Below are positions 32,901 through 42,792 of a DNA stretch of 64,000 nt, piece by piece (within the stretch, counting starts at the first letter, position 1; every line of letters starts with the position of its first letter). Below the pieces are notes generated by a model that was given only the letters and a program-made list of their open reading frames with translations, ran no database searches and was not told the DNA's origin. The stretch is from an uncultured Pelagibacteraceae bacterium (GTDB lineage: Bacteria; Pseudomonadota; Alphaproteobacteria; Pelagibacterales; Pelagibacteraceae), in assembly GCA_902584365.1 (NCBI GenBank), contig CACHZG010000001.1:62001-126000 (forward strand). The letters are read 5' to 3'. Position numbers and translations under genes: made by a program.

Positions 32901-34426
32901 ACAGCTACAGGAGTATCATCACCCATAGAACCGGTTGCTTCTTTTCCTTCTTCTACCATGGGATGTAAGATTAATTCTAGATCCTCAATACTATATCCTG
33001 AAAGGTATTGTCTTTTTCTTAATTCGCTTCCTTTAAAATTTATCTCTTCTGAGTCAGAAGATATTTTTTTATCAAGATCAACTATTTGGCTGTCAAATTT
33101 TTTATAATTTTTGGATAAGTAATCTTTTAACTCGCTATCTTTATAAAACTTTCCTTCTTTTAGGTCTACTGCAATAATTTCTCCAGGGCCAAGTCTTCCT
33201 TTTTTGATTATTTTCTCTTCAGGTAAGGTTATCATTCCTGTTTCTGAACCTGCGAATAATAGATTATCTGATGTGACTGTATATCTTAGAGGTCTTAAGC
33301 CATTTCTATCTACTGCGGCTAGAACCCATTTCGAGTCTGTTGCACAAATTGCTGCTGGTCCATCCCAAGGTTCGATGGCACTATTAAGAAAATTAAAGAG
33401 TTGTTGGTGATTTTTTGGAACTGTTTTACTTCTTTTGGACCAAGCATCTGGTATCATCATTAATTTTATTAAAGGAGCCAATTTTCCAGAATGTGTAAGT
33501 AACTCAAATACATTATCCAGTGAAGCCGAGTCGGAATTTCCAGGTATTATTACAGGTTTTAAGTCTTCAATATTTTTAAATAAGTGACTGGACATATCCT
33601 GCTCATGAACTCTCATCCAATTAACATTACCTTTTAAAGTATTAATTTCTCCATTATGAGCTAAAGTTCTAAATGGTTGAGCTAAATCCCAACTTGGGAA
33701 AGTATTTGTTGAGTATCTTTGATGAAATATTGCAAATCTTGACTTAAATTTTTTATCTTTTAGATCCGGGTAAAAGTCTGACAAAGCTTCAGCTAAAAAC
33801 ATCCCCTTATAAACGATTGATCTTGAACTCAAAGAACATATATAAAATTCATTTAGTTGATTTTCTCTTGCAATTTTTTCAATTTTTTTTCTAGCCTCAT
33901 AAAGGTCTCTTTCAAGATCATTTGTTTGTATTTTCTCTGTTTTTCTAAAAAGAACTTGAGCAATTTCAGGCCTGTTGGTTTCAGCAATTAATCCTAATAC
34001 TTTTGGGTTTACAGGCACTTGTCTCCAACCATAAATATAGTAGTTTTTGTTTAATAAAACCGTTTCTATTATTGATCTACATTTTTCTTGTTTCGAGTAG
34101 TCATTTCTTGGCATAAAGACCATGCCAACACAAATTCTTTTATCGTCATCATGTTTGTGGCCTGTCTTATTAATTTTGTCTTTAAAAAAATCCGGAGAAA
34201 TTTCCAACTTAATTCCAGCTCCATCACCAGACTTTCCATCTGCATCAACGGCTCCGCGGTGCCAAACAGCCTTTAAAGCATCAATACCAAATTCAACCAC
34301 TTTTCTACTTTTTTTACCATCCGTTGTTGCTATCAATCCGACACCACATGCTTCATGTTCCATTTCTGGAAAATAAGAGTTGTTTTTAATTAATTTTTTT
34401 TTGTTTGAAAAATACCTTTTCTTCAT
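29924..34426 (-). CDS. gltB: Glutamate synthase, large subunit
   Basis: [92 protein letters not shown]. Confidence 0.99.
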   Translation of the reverse strand: [1500 protein letters not shown]

Positions 34427-35871
34427 GCTGCAACAACACCAATTTTTTTATTTCTTTTAGATGAGAGGTAATTATCAATCTGTGTTGCTACGTCTCTACC
34501 ATCTCGAATTGCCCAAACGACAAGTGAAGCACCTCTTACTATATCACCTGCTGCAAAAACACCATCAAGATTAGTTTGCATAGTTTTGAGATCAATTTTT
34601 ATAGTCCCCCATTTTGACACGGCTAACTCTTCGACATTAAATAATTTTGGTAGATCCTCGGGATCAAATCCTAAAGATTTAATAACAAGATCAGCATCTA
34701 TTTTGAATTCAGATCCTTCTTTTAATATCGGCTTCCTTCTTCCAGACTGGTCTGGTTCTCCCAGCATCATTTTATTTACCTCAACTTGTCTTACTTTATT
34801 ATCTTGGCCGATAAATTTTTTTGGACTAGATAGCCATACAAACTCAACACCCTCTTCTTCTGCATTTCCAACTTCTCTTGCAGAGCCAGGCATATTTTCT
34901 TTATCCCTTCTATATAAACATTTTACTGACTTTGCTTCCTGCCTGATTGCAGTTCTAACGCAATCCATTGCAGTGTCTCCTCCACCTATAACTACTACGT
35001 TTTTTCCACTTGCATTTAAGGTTCCATTGTCAAAAAGTTCAACTTTATCGCCTAGCCCTTTTTTATTTGAGGTTGTTAAAAAATCCATTGCTGGAAATAT
35101 ATTTTTAAGACTTGAACCTGGTATGTCTATTTCTCTTGGCTTGTAAACTCCTGTAGCAATTAAAACTGCATCATGTTTTTCCTTAAGTTCCATTAAACTT
35201 TTATCTTTTCCAACCTCAAAGTTGAGTACAAATTTAATGCCAGAGTCTTTGAGCAGTTTTGTTCTTCTCTCAACAACCTTTTTTTCTAATTTAAAATTAG
35301 GAATTCCATAAATTAGTAAACCACCTGGTCGATCATAACGATCGTAGATTGTAATTTTGTAGCCAAATTTTCTTAATTCTTCCGCACAAGCTAGTCCTGC
35401 CGGACCTGATCCTATAATACCAATACTTTGTTTTTGCTCTTTCGTGATCTTAATTGGTTTCACCCAACCCTTTTCCCAAGCAGTGTCTGTAATATATTTT
35501 TCGATAGAACCAATAGTTACAGTTCCATGGCCTGATTGTTCTATGACGCAATTGCCCTCACATAATCTGTCTTGGGGACAAATTCTTCCGCAAACCTCGG
35601 GCATATTGTTCGTACTTTGTGAAAGTTTATAGGCCTCTTCAAGTCTACCCTCTGCGGTCAGTTTTAACCAATCTGGAATATTGTTACTGAGTGGACAGTG
35701 AATTTGACAAAATGGTACTCCACATTGAGAACACCTGCTAGACTGCTCTTTTGCTTTATCATTAATGTACTCATTATAAATCTCTTGAAAATCCTGCTTA
35801 CGTTTCTTTGTAAGTCTTTTCTCAGGAGTCTCTTGTTGAAGATCAGTAAATTTTAACATTTTATTTGTCAT
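34423..35871 (-). CDS. gltD: Glutamate synthase, small subunit
   Basis: SRCSQCGVPFCQIHCPLSNNIPDWL; VCGRICPQDRLCEGNC; IGSGPAGLACAEEL; VVIGGGDTAMDCVRTA. Confidence 0.98.
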   Translation of the reverse strand: MTNKMLKFTDLQQETPEKRLTKKRKQDFQEIYNEYINDKAKEQSSRCSQCGVPFCQIHCPLSNNIPDWLKLTAEGRLEEAYKLSQSTNNMPEVCGRICPQDRLCEGNCVIEQSGHGTVTIGSIEKYITDTAWEKGWVKPIKITKEQKQSIGIIGSGPAGLACAEELRKFGYKITIYDRYDRPGGLLIYGIPNFKLEKKVVERRTKLLKDSGIKFVLNFEVGKDKSLMELKEKHDAVLIATGVYKPREIDIPGSSLKNIFPAMDFLTTSNKKGLGDKVELFDNGTLNASGKNVVVIGGGDTAMDCVRTAIRQEAKSVKCLYRRDKENMPGSAREVGNAEEEGVEFVWLSSPKKFIGQDNKVRQVEVNKMMLGEPDQSGRRKPILKEGSEFKIDADLVIKSLGFDPEDLPKLFNVEELAVSKWGTIKIDLKTMQTNLDGVFAAGDIVRGASLVVWAIRDGRDVATQIDNYLSSKRNKKIGVVAA

Positions 35872-36043
35872 AAGTTTGAAGGGTATATTTGAAATGAGTA
35901 AAAATTTAAAGCTATTAAAGGTAACTAATATTGACCTAATTTCAAAAACCTTGAATTATATTGGGTTTTTTTTTACATATCAGGTATGCAAAAATCTAAT
36001 ATCATTGGTAATAAGTGGGAATTTTTTATAAATATAGATATTC

Positions 36044-36802
36044 ATGTTAGAAATATTCATTCTATCTATTGTCCAGGGTGTCACAGAATTTTTACCAATA
36101 AGTTCATCTGCACACATAAATTTAATTTCAAAATTCACTAATGTCTCCTTCTCAGGATTGTTATTAGATATTAGTTTGCATATCGGATCTTTTCTTGCAG
36201 TGATAATTTATTTTCGAAAAGATATTTTTGAAATATTCAAAGATTTCCGAAAGTTAAGTTATTTAGTCGTTGCTGTGACACCAATATTGGTCTTAGGATT
36301 TTTAATCGCAAAAATGGGCTTTGCAGACAATTTGCGTACTTTAAAATTGATAGGGTGGATGACAATAATTTTTGGTGTCTTATTATTTATGAGTGACAAA
36401 TCCAAAATAAAAAAAAACTATAAAAGTGGATTTAATTTCAAAGATGCTCTAATAATTGGTTTAATACATTCTATTGCATTAATACCTGGGGTTAGCAGAT
36501 CTGGGGTGGCAATTACTGCATGTAGGTTCTTATCTTATAGCAGAGTAGACTCAGCTAAAATCTCGTTTCTGATTTCAATCCCAACTCTTTTAGCAGTGAG
36601 TATTTACGGAATTTATACTTTAAATTTAAATAAAAATATTGATTTACAATCGATAAGCATTTTGTCAATCCTGGGCTCATTTTTCTTTTCATATATAACA
36701 ATTAAATACTTTTTAGAATTTTTAAAAAAATTTACGTTAAACTTTTTTGTTTACTATAGAATAATAATTGGAGTAATTATCTTATTTTATGCTTACAATT
36801 AA
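36044..36802 (+). CDS. uppP: Undecaprenyl-diphosphatase (UppP/BacA)
   Basis: LSIVQGVTEFLPISSSAHINL and IGLIHSIALIPGVSRSGVAITACRFL. Confidence 0.96.
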   Translation: MLEIFILSIVQGVTEFLPISSSAHINLISKFTNVSFSGLLLDISLHIGSFLAVIIYFRKDIFEIFKDFRKLSYLVVAVTPILVLGFLIAKMGFADNLRTLKLIGWMTIIFGVLLFMSDKSKIKKNYKSGFNFKDALIIGLIHSIALIPGVSRSGVAITACRFLSYSRVDSAKISFLISIPTLLAVSIYGIYTLNLNKNIDLQSISILSILGSFFFSYITIKYFLEFLKKFTLNFFVYYRIIIGVIILFYAYN

Positions 36803-38177
36803 AAAAAATATACAACCATTCTTTTTTTTAAATCTTTTATTAGCTTTATACCCTTTGGCTTACACTTTAGGTAATCTGGCGATAAATTTATTAACAGTTG
36901 TTATTATAATTTTTGCACTTTATAAATTTAGAGGGAAGATTATTCCCTCAGAAAATAAAAATTTATCAATATCTCTAATTTGTTTTTTCTTCTACTTAAT
37001 TTTAGTTACATTCTTAAGCTATTGGTTTGCAGAAAAAGAGACTGAAAATTTTTTGAATAATTTTTGGAAATCACTTTTATATCTGAGATATTTAATTTTA
37101 TTTTTTATAGTTTCAATTATGATAGAAAAAGGTTACTTGAATTTAAAATATTTTTTTATTTCAGCTGCTTCATTATCATTTATTTTGGGTATAGACTTAA
37201 TTGTGCAATACAATCTGGGTGTTGATTTATTTGGTTTTGAACAACCAGAACAACTAGGAAAAAGAAGATACTCAGGATTTTTTGGAGATGAATTAATAGC
37301 TGGTGGTTATTTATATAGGTTTTCTTTTTTTGCCATCTTCTTTTTTTGTTTTAAAAAACTTATAACAAAGAATCAGATTTATCTTTTTTTCTTAATTACT
37401 TTTATTTTTTTTTTAATTTCTATTTTTATCTCAGGAAATAGAATGCCATTAATGTTATTTATTTTTTCAATTTCTATTTTTTCAATTTTGGAGAGAAAAC
37501 TTAGATATATTTCCGTACCTATCGTTTTTTTATTAACTTTAATATCAATCTCAATAATTAAAACAGACTTTAAAATTTTACCAGGGGAGTATAAAAATAG
37601 TGTAAGTTCTTTTTATAATAAATCTAGTGAAATTATTTTAAGATCTAAAGATTTAGTCACTAACAATCCCATATATCAGCATGAGATGATTTATGAAGAT
37701 GAAAAAAAAGATGAATTTAAAGAAGCTACAAAAAATAAAATTGAATTTAAGTCTGGTCATCTAAAAATTTTTAATGCCGGCATCACAACTTGGAAACAAA
37801 ATAAAATATTCGGGGGTGGTTTAAGATCGTTTAGAATTAATTGCGAATTTAAATTTAACGTTTACTGTGCTCAGCATTCACATAATTATTACACAGAAAT
37901 TTTAATTAATACAGGTGTAGTCGGATTGTTTCTTTTTTTAATTATTGGTTTTTTCTCTTTAAAAAATTTTTTTAATTTATATTTTAATCAAAATTTAATA
38001 TTTAAACAGAGATGTATTTTAATACCATTTTTTTTAGTAATAATTTCAGAATTTATGCCTATTAGAAGTGCAGGAAATTTCTTTTCAACTTTTAATTCAA
38101 CTATCTTCTTTATTTTCCTAGCCGTGGTGGCTAATGCTAAAAAAGATAACACGATCATAGATCATATGAGGTTATAG
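36789..38177 (+). CDS. O-antigen ligase/polymerase family (Wzy/WaaL-like) membrane protein
   Basis: Multiple TM; SGNRMPLMLFIFSISIF and CAQHSHNYYTEILINTGVVGLFLFLII typical of Wzy_C/O-antigen ligase. Confidence 0.85.
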   Translation: MLTIKKNIQPFFFLNLLLALYPLAYTLGNLAINLLTVVIIIFALYKFRGKIIPSENKNLSISLICFFFYLILVTFLSYWFAEKETENFLNNFWKSLLYLRYLILFFIVSIMIEKGYLNLKYFFISAASLSFILGIDLIVQYNLGVDLFGFEQPEQLGKRRYSGFFGDELIAGGYLYRFSFFAIFFFCFKKLITKNQIYLFFLITFIFFLISIFISGNRMPLMLFIFSISIFSILERKLRYISVPIVFLLTLISISIIKTDFKILPGEYKNSVSSFYNKSSEIILRSKDLVTNNPIYQHEMIYEDEKKDEFKEATKNKIEFKSGHLKIFNAGITTWKQNKIFGGGLRSFRINCEFKFNVYCAQHSHNYYTEILINTGVVGLFLFLIIGFFSLKNFFNLYFNQNLIFKQRCILIPFFLVIISEFMPIRSAGNFFSTFNSTIFFIFLAVVANAKKDNTIIDHMRL

Positions 38178-38249
38178 TATTATCGAGAAGAGGTAGAGTA
38201 TTCCAAAAGTTACTAAAAAAAATATCAATACCGCGTTTTTTAAAGACAT
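38172..38249 (-). CDS. Candidate 25-aa single-TM microprotein
   Basis: Own reading: MSLKNAVLIFFLVTFGILYLFSIIL*. Below the ORF-track cutoff; fills the gap before tRNA-Arg. Confidence 0.3.
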   Translation of the reverse strand: MSLKNAVLIFFLVTFGILYLFSIIL

Positions 38250-38270
38250 AAATTATAATAACATATAAAT

Positions 38271-38347
38271 TGGTGCGCCTGCTAGGATTTGAACCCAGAA
38301 CCTCCTGGTCCGTAGCCAAGCGCTCTATCCAGTTGAGCTACAGGCGC
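38271..38347 (-). tRNA. tRNA-Arg(ACG), CCA encoded
   Basis: Reverse complement GCGCCTGTAGCTCAACTGGATAGAGCGCTTGGCTACGGACCAGGAGGTTCTGGGTTCAAATCCTAGCAGGCGCACCA; 7-bp acceptor stem GCGCCTG/CAGGCGC; anticodon loop CTACGGA. Confidence 0.97.
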
Positions 38348-38408
38348 ATAGTTACGAGATATCAAAGAAAGTATTGTATTTAAAGGTTTAACATCTATAT
38401 AATAAATT

Positions 38409-39587
38409 ATGTCAGTAAAATCTGTTGTAATAACGTCTGCAACGAGAACGGCTGTTGGGTCTCTCAATAGAAGTCTAAAAAATGTACCAGGTTTCGAACT
38501 TGGTTCTGCTGTTATTTCTGACTCAATTTCAAAGTCCAAATTAAAAAATGAGGAAGTTGATGAAGTAATAATGGGTCAGGTATTAACCGGTGGAGCTGGT
38601 CAAAATCCTGCTAGGCAAGCATCTATTCATTCTGGAGTTCCAAAAGAAAAACCCGCTTTCATAGTAAATCAGGTTTGTGGCTCAGGTATAAGATCAATTG
38701 CATCAGGATTTCAAAGTATTAAATCTGGAGACTCAAAAATAGTTATCGCCGGAGGTCAAGAAAATATGTCTCTGGCTCCACATGCAATTCATTTAAGAGA
38801 GGGAAAGAAACTTGGAGACACTGAAATGACTGATACAATGATTAAAGATGGTTTATGGGATGCTTTTCATGGTTATCATATGGGTATTACAGCCGAGAAT
38901 GTTGCAACTAAATTTCAAGTGACCAGAGATCAACAAGACAAGTTTGCATTAAGCTCCCAACAAAAAGCTTTAAAAGCTCAAAAAGAAAATAAATTTAAAA
39001 ATGAAATAGTTAATTTTAAAATTAAATCAAAAAAATCAGAAGTGAACTTTAATCAAGATGAACATCCTAGGGATGGTATAAACTTAGAGGCACTTAAAAG
39101 ATTAAAGCCAGTATTCAAAAAAGACGGGACTGTTACTGCTGGAAATGCTTCTGGAATTAATGATGGTGCCGCTGCTGTTACTTTAATGACAGAGGAAGAA
39201 GCTGAGAAAAGATCTTTAAGTAAATTAGTAACGATTAAATCTTGGGCTAGTTGTGGAGTTGATCCAGCATTAATGGGTACCGGTCCAATTCCATCTTCAA
39301 AAAAAGCTTTGGAATTGGCTGGTTGGTCAATCAAAGATTTGGATCTTTTAGAGGTGAACGAGGCTTTCGCAGCTCAAAGTCTAGCAGTTTTAAAAACTTT
39401 AGGGGTGCCAGAAGAAAAAGTAAATGTTAATGGAGGAGCAATCGCATTGGGCCATCCTATTGGAGCCTCTGGAACAAGAATACTTGTAACGCTTATTCAC
39501 GAAATGATCAGAAGAGACGTAAAAAAAGGTTTAGCGACTCTTTGCATCGGTGGGGGAATGGGTATTGCAATGTGTATTGAAAGATAA
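38409..39587 (+). CDS. Acetyl-CoA C-acetyltransferase (thiolase)
   Basis: [58 protein letters not shown]. Confidence 0.95.
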   Translation: MSVKSVVITSATRTAVGSLNRSLKNVPGFELGSAVISDSISKSKLKNEEVDEVIMGQVLTGGAGQNPARQASIHSGVPKEKPAFIVNQVCGSGIRSIASGFQSIKSGDSKIVIAGGQENMSLAPHAIHLREGKKLGDTEMTDTMIKDGLWDAFHGYHMGITAENVATKFQVTRDQQDKFALSSQQKALKAQKENKFKNEIVNFKIKSKKSEVNFNQDEHPRDGINLEALKRLKPVFKKDGTVTAGNASGINDGAAAVTLMTEEEAEKRSLSKLVTIKSWASCGVDPALMGTGPIPSSKKALELAGWSIKDLDLLEVNEAFAAQSLAVLKTLGVPEEKVNVNGGAIALGHPIGASGTRILVTLIHEMIRRDVKKGLATLCIGGGMGIAMCIER

Positions 39588-39601
39588 AATATTTTCCTTA
39601 A

Positions 39602-40495
39602 ATGGAACTTCCAATAGTAAATCATCCCGACTATGTTGCAAAAATAAATGATGACAATAAATTTCCTATTAAAAAATTTGGAGCATTAGCTAATCATCTT
39701 TTAGAGGAGAAGATAGTTCAAAAATTTCATATTCCCAAAGAGTGCTCTGTTGAAACTATGAAAACATCGCATTCCCTAAAATATATAAACGACATAAAAA
39801 ATAAAACACTAGACATTAAAGCCCAAAAAAAAATTGGTTTTCCCATTAATGATAGTGTTGTGAGGAGATCTTTTGTAGCTACAGGGGGAACAGTTTTAGC
39901 AAGTAAACTTGCTCTGGACTCTAAACTAGCTTGTAACACGGCAGGAGGGAGTCACCATGCAACATTTGATTACGGTGCAGGCTATTGTGTTTTTAATGAT
40001 ACCGCTGTTGCAGCAAATTATTTAAAAAAAAGGGGGTTTGCAAAAAAGATATTGATACTTGATTTAGATGTTCATCAGGGAAACGGCAATTCTGAAATAT
40101 ACCAAAACGACAGGGATGTGCTTACTTTTAGTATGCATTGTGCCTCAAATTATCCTGCTAAAAAATCTAGAAGTGATATAGACATTGAACTAAAAGATAA
40201 CATGGAAGACAGTGAATATCTGAAAGTTTTGACCAATAATCTTAAGAAATTAAATCAAAATATTTATGATTTTGTTTTCTACGTAGCAGGTGTTGATATT
40301 CATCACGAAGATAGGTTGGGTAAACTTAAAATAACTGATGAGGGTATTAATAAAAGAGATCAAATAGTAATTGATAACTTTTACTCAAAAAAAACTCCTT
40401 TATGTGGTGTGCTTGGTGGAGGATATAACAAAAGCTTCGATAAGCTTATTCAGCTTCATTCAATGTTGCATAAAAATTGTGCCGAATATTTTTGA
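39602..40495 (+). CDS. Histone deacetylase superfamily protein
   Basis: AGGSHHATFDYGAGYCVFNDTAVAANYL; ILDLDVHQGNGNSEIY; VAGVDIHHEDRLGKLKIT; GVLGGGYN. Confidence 0.93.
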   Translation: MELPIVNHPDYVAKINDDNKFPIKKFGALANHLLEEKIVQKFHIPKECSVETMKTSHSLKYINDIKNKTLDIKAQKKIGFPINDSVVRRSFVATGGTVLASKLALDSKLACNTAGGSHHATFDYGAGYCVFNDTAVAANYLKKRGFAKKILILDLDVHQGNGNSEIYQNDRDVLTFSMHCASNYPAKKSRSDIDIELKDNMEDSEYLKVLTNNLKKLNQNIYDFVFYVAGVDIHHEDRLGKLKITDEGINKRDQIVIDNFYSKKTPLCGVLGGGYNKSFDKLIQLHSMLHKNCAEYF

Positions 40496-40496
40496 T

Positions 40497-40544
40497 AAGT
40501 CCTGGCTTCAGATGGAATAAACTCAGGGACCAAAGCCAAGACTT
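40497..40544. terminator. Candidate bidirectional stem-loop between convergent genes
   Basis: AAGTCCTGGCTT (40497-40508) pairs with AAGCCAAGACTT (40533-40544): 11 of 12 pairs, one C/A mismatch. No clear U-tract. Confidence 0.5.
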
Positions 40545-40595
40545 AGGATAATTATAAACTTAGAAATTATTTAATTAACATATAATACTGACGCG

Positions 40596-42524
40596 CTACA
40601 ATTTTAGCTGCGACAGATTTTCAAAAAATTTTAAAGCTTCAGGATTTGCAATGGCTTCTTTATTATTTATTTTTTCGCCATTTATTATTTGTCTTACAGC
40701 TAACTCTACAATCTTCCCACTTTTTGTTCTTGGTATCTCAGGAACTTTTATGATTATTGCAGGCACATGCTTGGGGGAACAGTTTTTTCTGATTTTTGAT
40801 TTGATTAATTTAATTTTTTCTTGATCTATTTCTTGATTATTTTTTGTAGTTACAAATAAAACAATTCTTACATCATCATTAAAGTCTTGACCAACAACCA
40901 ATGCTTCAGTGATAAAATCTATATCCTCAACTTGCTGGTAAATTTCAGAGGTTCCAATTCTTACCCCACCTGGATTTAATGTAGCATCTGATCTTCCGCA
41001 CATAATAAAACCATTGTTGTTAGTTTTCTCAATAAAATCTCCATGATGCCAAATATTTTTAAATTTTGTAAAATAAGCTTTGTGATATTTTTGACCATCA
41101 CTGTCTCCCCAGAATTTTACTGGCATAGAGGGAAAAGGTTGTTTAACAACTAACTCTCCTTTATCTCCGTCTAATATACTTTTTCCGTCATCAGTAAAGA
41201 CGTCAACATTGATACCCAAACTTTGTCCTTGAATTTCTCCCTTATAAACATTTGAAAAAAGATTTCCAAGAACTAAACATCCAACTAAATCTGTTCCTCC
41301 AGCAATAGAAGCCAGGTGAACATCTTTCTTAATATTGTCATATACATATTTAAAACTCTCCTCTGCTAAAGGGGAACCAGTCGAAGTAATAATTTTTACA
41401 GAACTTAAATTTAAATTTTTACTATTATATTTTTCATTCTTTAAATGGTCTATATATTTTGCACTTACACCAAAAAGATTAATTTTTCTATTCTGACAAT
41501 ACTCAAGCAGAATATCTATCTTTGGATAAACTGGAGCTCCATCAAAAAGAAAAATTGATGATCCCGTTGCTAATCCGCCTACTAACCAGTTCCACATCAT
41601 CCAACCTGTTGTTGTATAATAAAATAATTTTTCGTTATCTCTTATATCGCAGTGGAGCATAAACTCTTTATTGTGTTCAATTAATACATTTCCCGTTCCA
41701 TGAGTAATACATTTTGGTTTTCCAGTCGTGCCGCTAGAAAAAAGAATATAGATAGGGTGATTAAATTCAAATCTTTCAAAATCCTCATCTAAATCACTCA
41801 TTAAAGTTTCTTCGAAATTAATAAAGTTTTTTAAGTTTTCTTTATCTTTTTTATAATAATTATATGAAATTACTTGTTTGATTGATGGTATCTGTTTAAG
41901 GATTTCTTCAACTTTGTTTAAAATATTTATTTTTTTTCCGTTGTAATAGTAGTAATCACAGGTAATAAAAACTTTTGGTTCAATCTGTTTAAACCTGTCC
42001 ACAACGCCTTGAACACCAAAATCTGGTGAGCAAGAAGACCATATAATTCCATTTTTTGCACAAGCTAAAAAACAAATAATAGACTCTATTTTATTAGGTA
42101 CATAAGCTGCAACCCTGTCTCCTTTCTGTAGATTTAGTTTTTTGAGATAAGATGAAAATTTACATACTTTTTCAAATAAGTCATTCCAAGTGATATTTTC
42201 TTCGAAGCCTCTTTCGGATAGAAAATTAATTGCTACTTCATCAGACTTTTTTCTTAGAATATTTTCTGTGTAGTTTAACTTTGAGTCGGAAAAAAATTTT
42301 GTTTTATTAAAAACTTTATCTTTTTTTATTACTTCAGACCCCTTATCACCAATAATTTTTGAATAATCCCAAAACTTTGACCAAAATTCATTTGGATTGT
42401 CAATCGACCATTGCCAAATTTCTTTAAAATTATTTGTTGATTTTAAATTAATAAATCTACAGAAATCTCTTAATAGAGAATTTTCTTTTAATTTTTTTGT
42501 AGGTTGCCAGAGTGGTTTTTTCAT
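40596..42524 (-). CDS. Acetoacetate-CoA ligase (acetoacetyl-CoA synthetase)
   Basis: PLWQPTKKLKENSLLRDFCRFI; WQWSIDNPNEFWSKFWDYSKI; ILFSSGTTGKPKCITHG; HVPAIIIKVPEIPRTKSGKIVELAVRQII. Confidence 0.92.
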   Translation of the reverse strand: MKKPLWQPTKKLKENSLLRDFCRFINLKSTNNFKEIWQWSIDNPNEFWSKFWDYSKIIGDKGSEVIKKDKVFNKTKFFSDSKLNYTENILRKKSDEVAINFLSERGFEENITWNDLFEKVCKFSSYLKKLNLQKGDRVAAYVPNKIESIICFLACAKNGIIWSSCSPDFGVQGVVDRFKQIEPKVFITCDYYYYNGKKINILNKVEEILKQIPSIKQVISYNYYKKDKENLKNFINFEETLMSDLDEDFERFEFNHPIYILFSSGTTGKPKCITHGTGNVLIEHNKEFMLHCDIRDNEKLFYYTTTGWMMWNWLVGGLATGSSIFLFDGAPVYPKIDILLEYCQNRKINLFGVSAKYIDHLKNEKYNSKNLNLSSVKIITSTGSPLAEESFKYVYDNIKKDVHLASIAGGTDLVGCLVLGNLFSNVYKGEIQGQSLGINVDVFTDDGKSILDGDKGELVVKQPFPSMPVKFWGDSDGQKYHKAYFTKFKNIWHHGDFIEKTNNNGFIMCGRSDATLNPGGVRIGTSEIYQQVEDIDFITEALVVGQDFNDDVRIVLFVTTKNNQEIDQEKIKLIKSKIRKNCSPKHVPAIIIKVPEIPRTKSGKIVELAVRQIINGEKINNKEAIANPEALKFFENLSQLKL

Positions 42525-42792
42525 AAAAGCTAATTTAGCTCCTATGAAATTATCTTAATAGATATTTTTTTAATAGAAATTTCTGAACAATTTGACCTTG
42601 ATTGCCTCTAATTTCTCTCTTTTTAAACAATAAATTGATTAACCATTTCATAACCTATAAAAACATGTATAGGTGACAAAAAATGGCAAAAAATGTGTCA
42701 AAATTTGAACTATTCAACTAATAAGCGTTATTCTTTCTAGTTTATTATTCAAAAACTTTTTTATATGTTGCAACCAGTTTATAATAAGAGAT

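Noticed and set aside
34122-34376. + strand ORFs inside gltB/gltD (also 30249, 31056, 33204, 34586 and others)
   Set aside because: Antisense shadow ORFs within highly conserved coding genes.
35894-36031. 45-aa ORF (MSKNLKLLKVTNIDLISK...) between gltD and uppP
   Set aside because: Weak composition and no clear SD; it ends shortly before uppP, but this is insufficient evidence.
42683-42721. 12-aa ORF MAKNVSKFELFN upstream of aceE as leader peptide
   Set aside because: No SD-like sequence or attenuator hairpin seen; chance ORF probability high.
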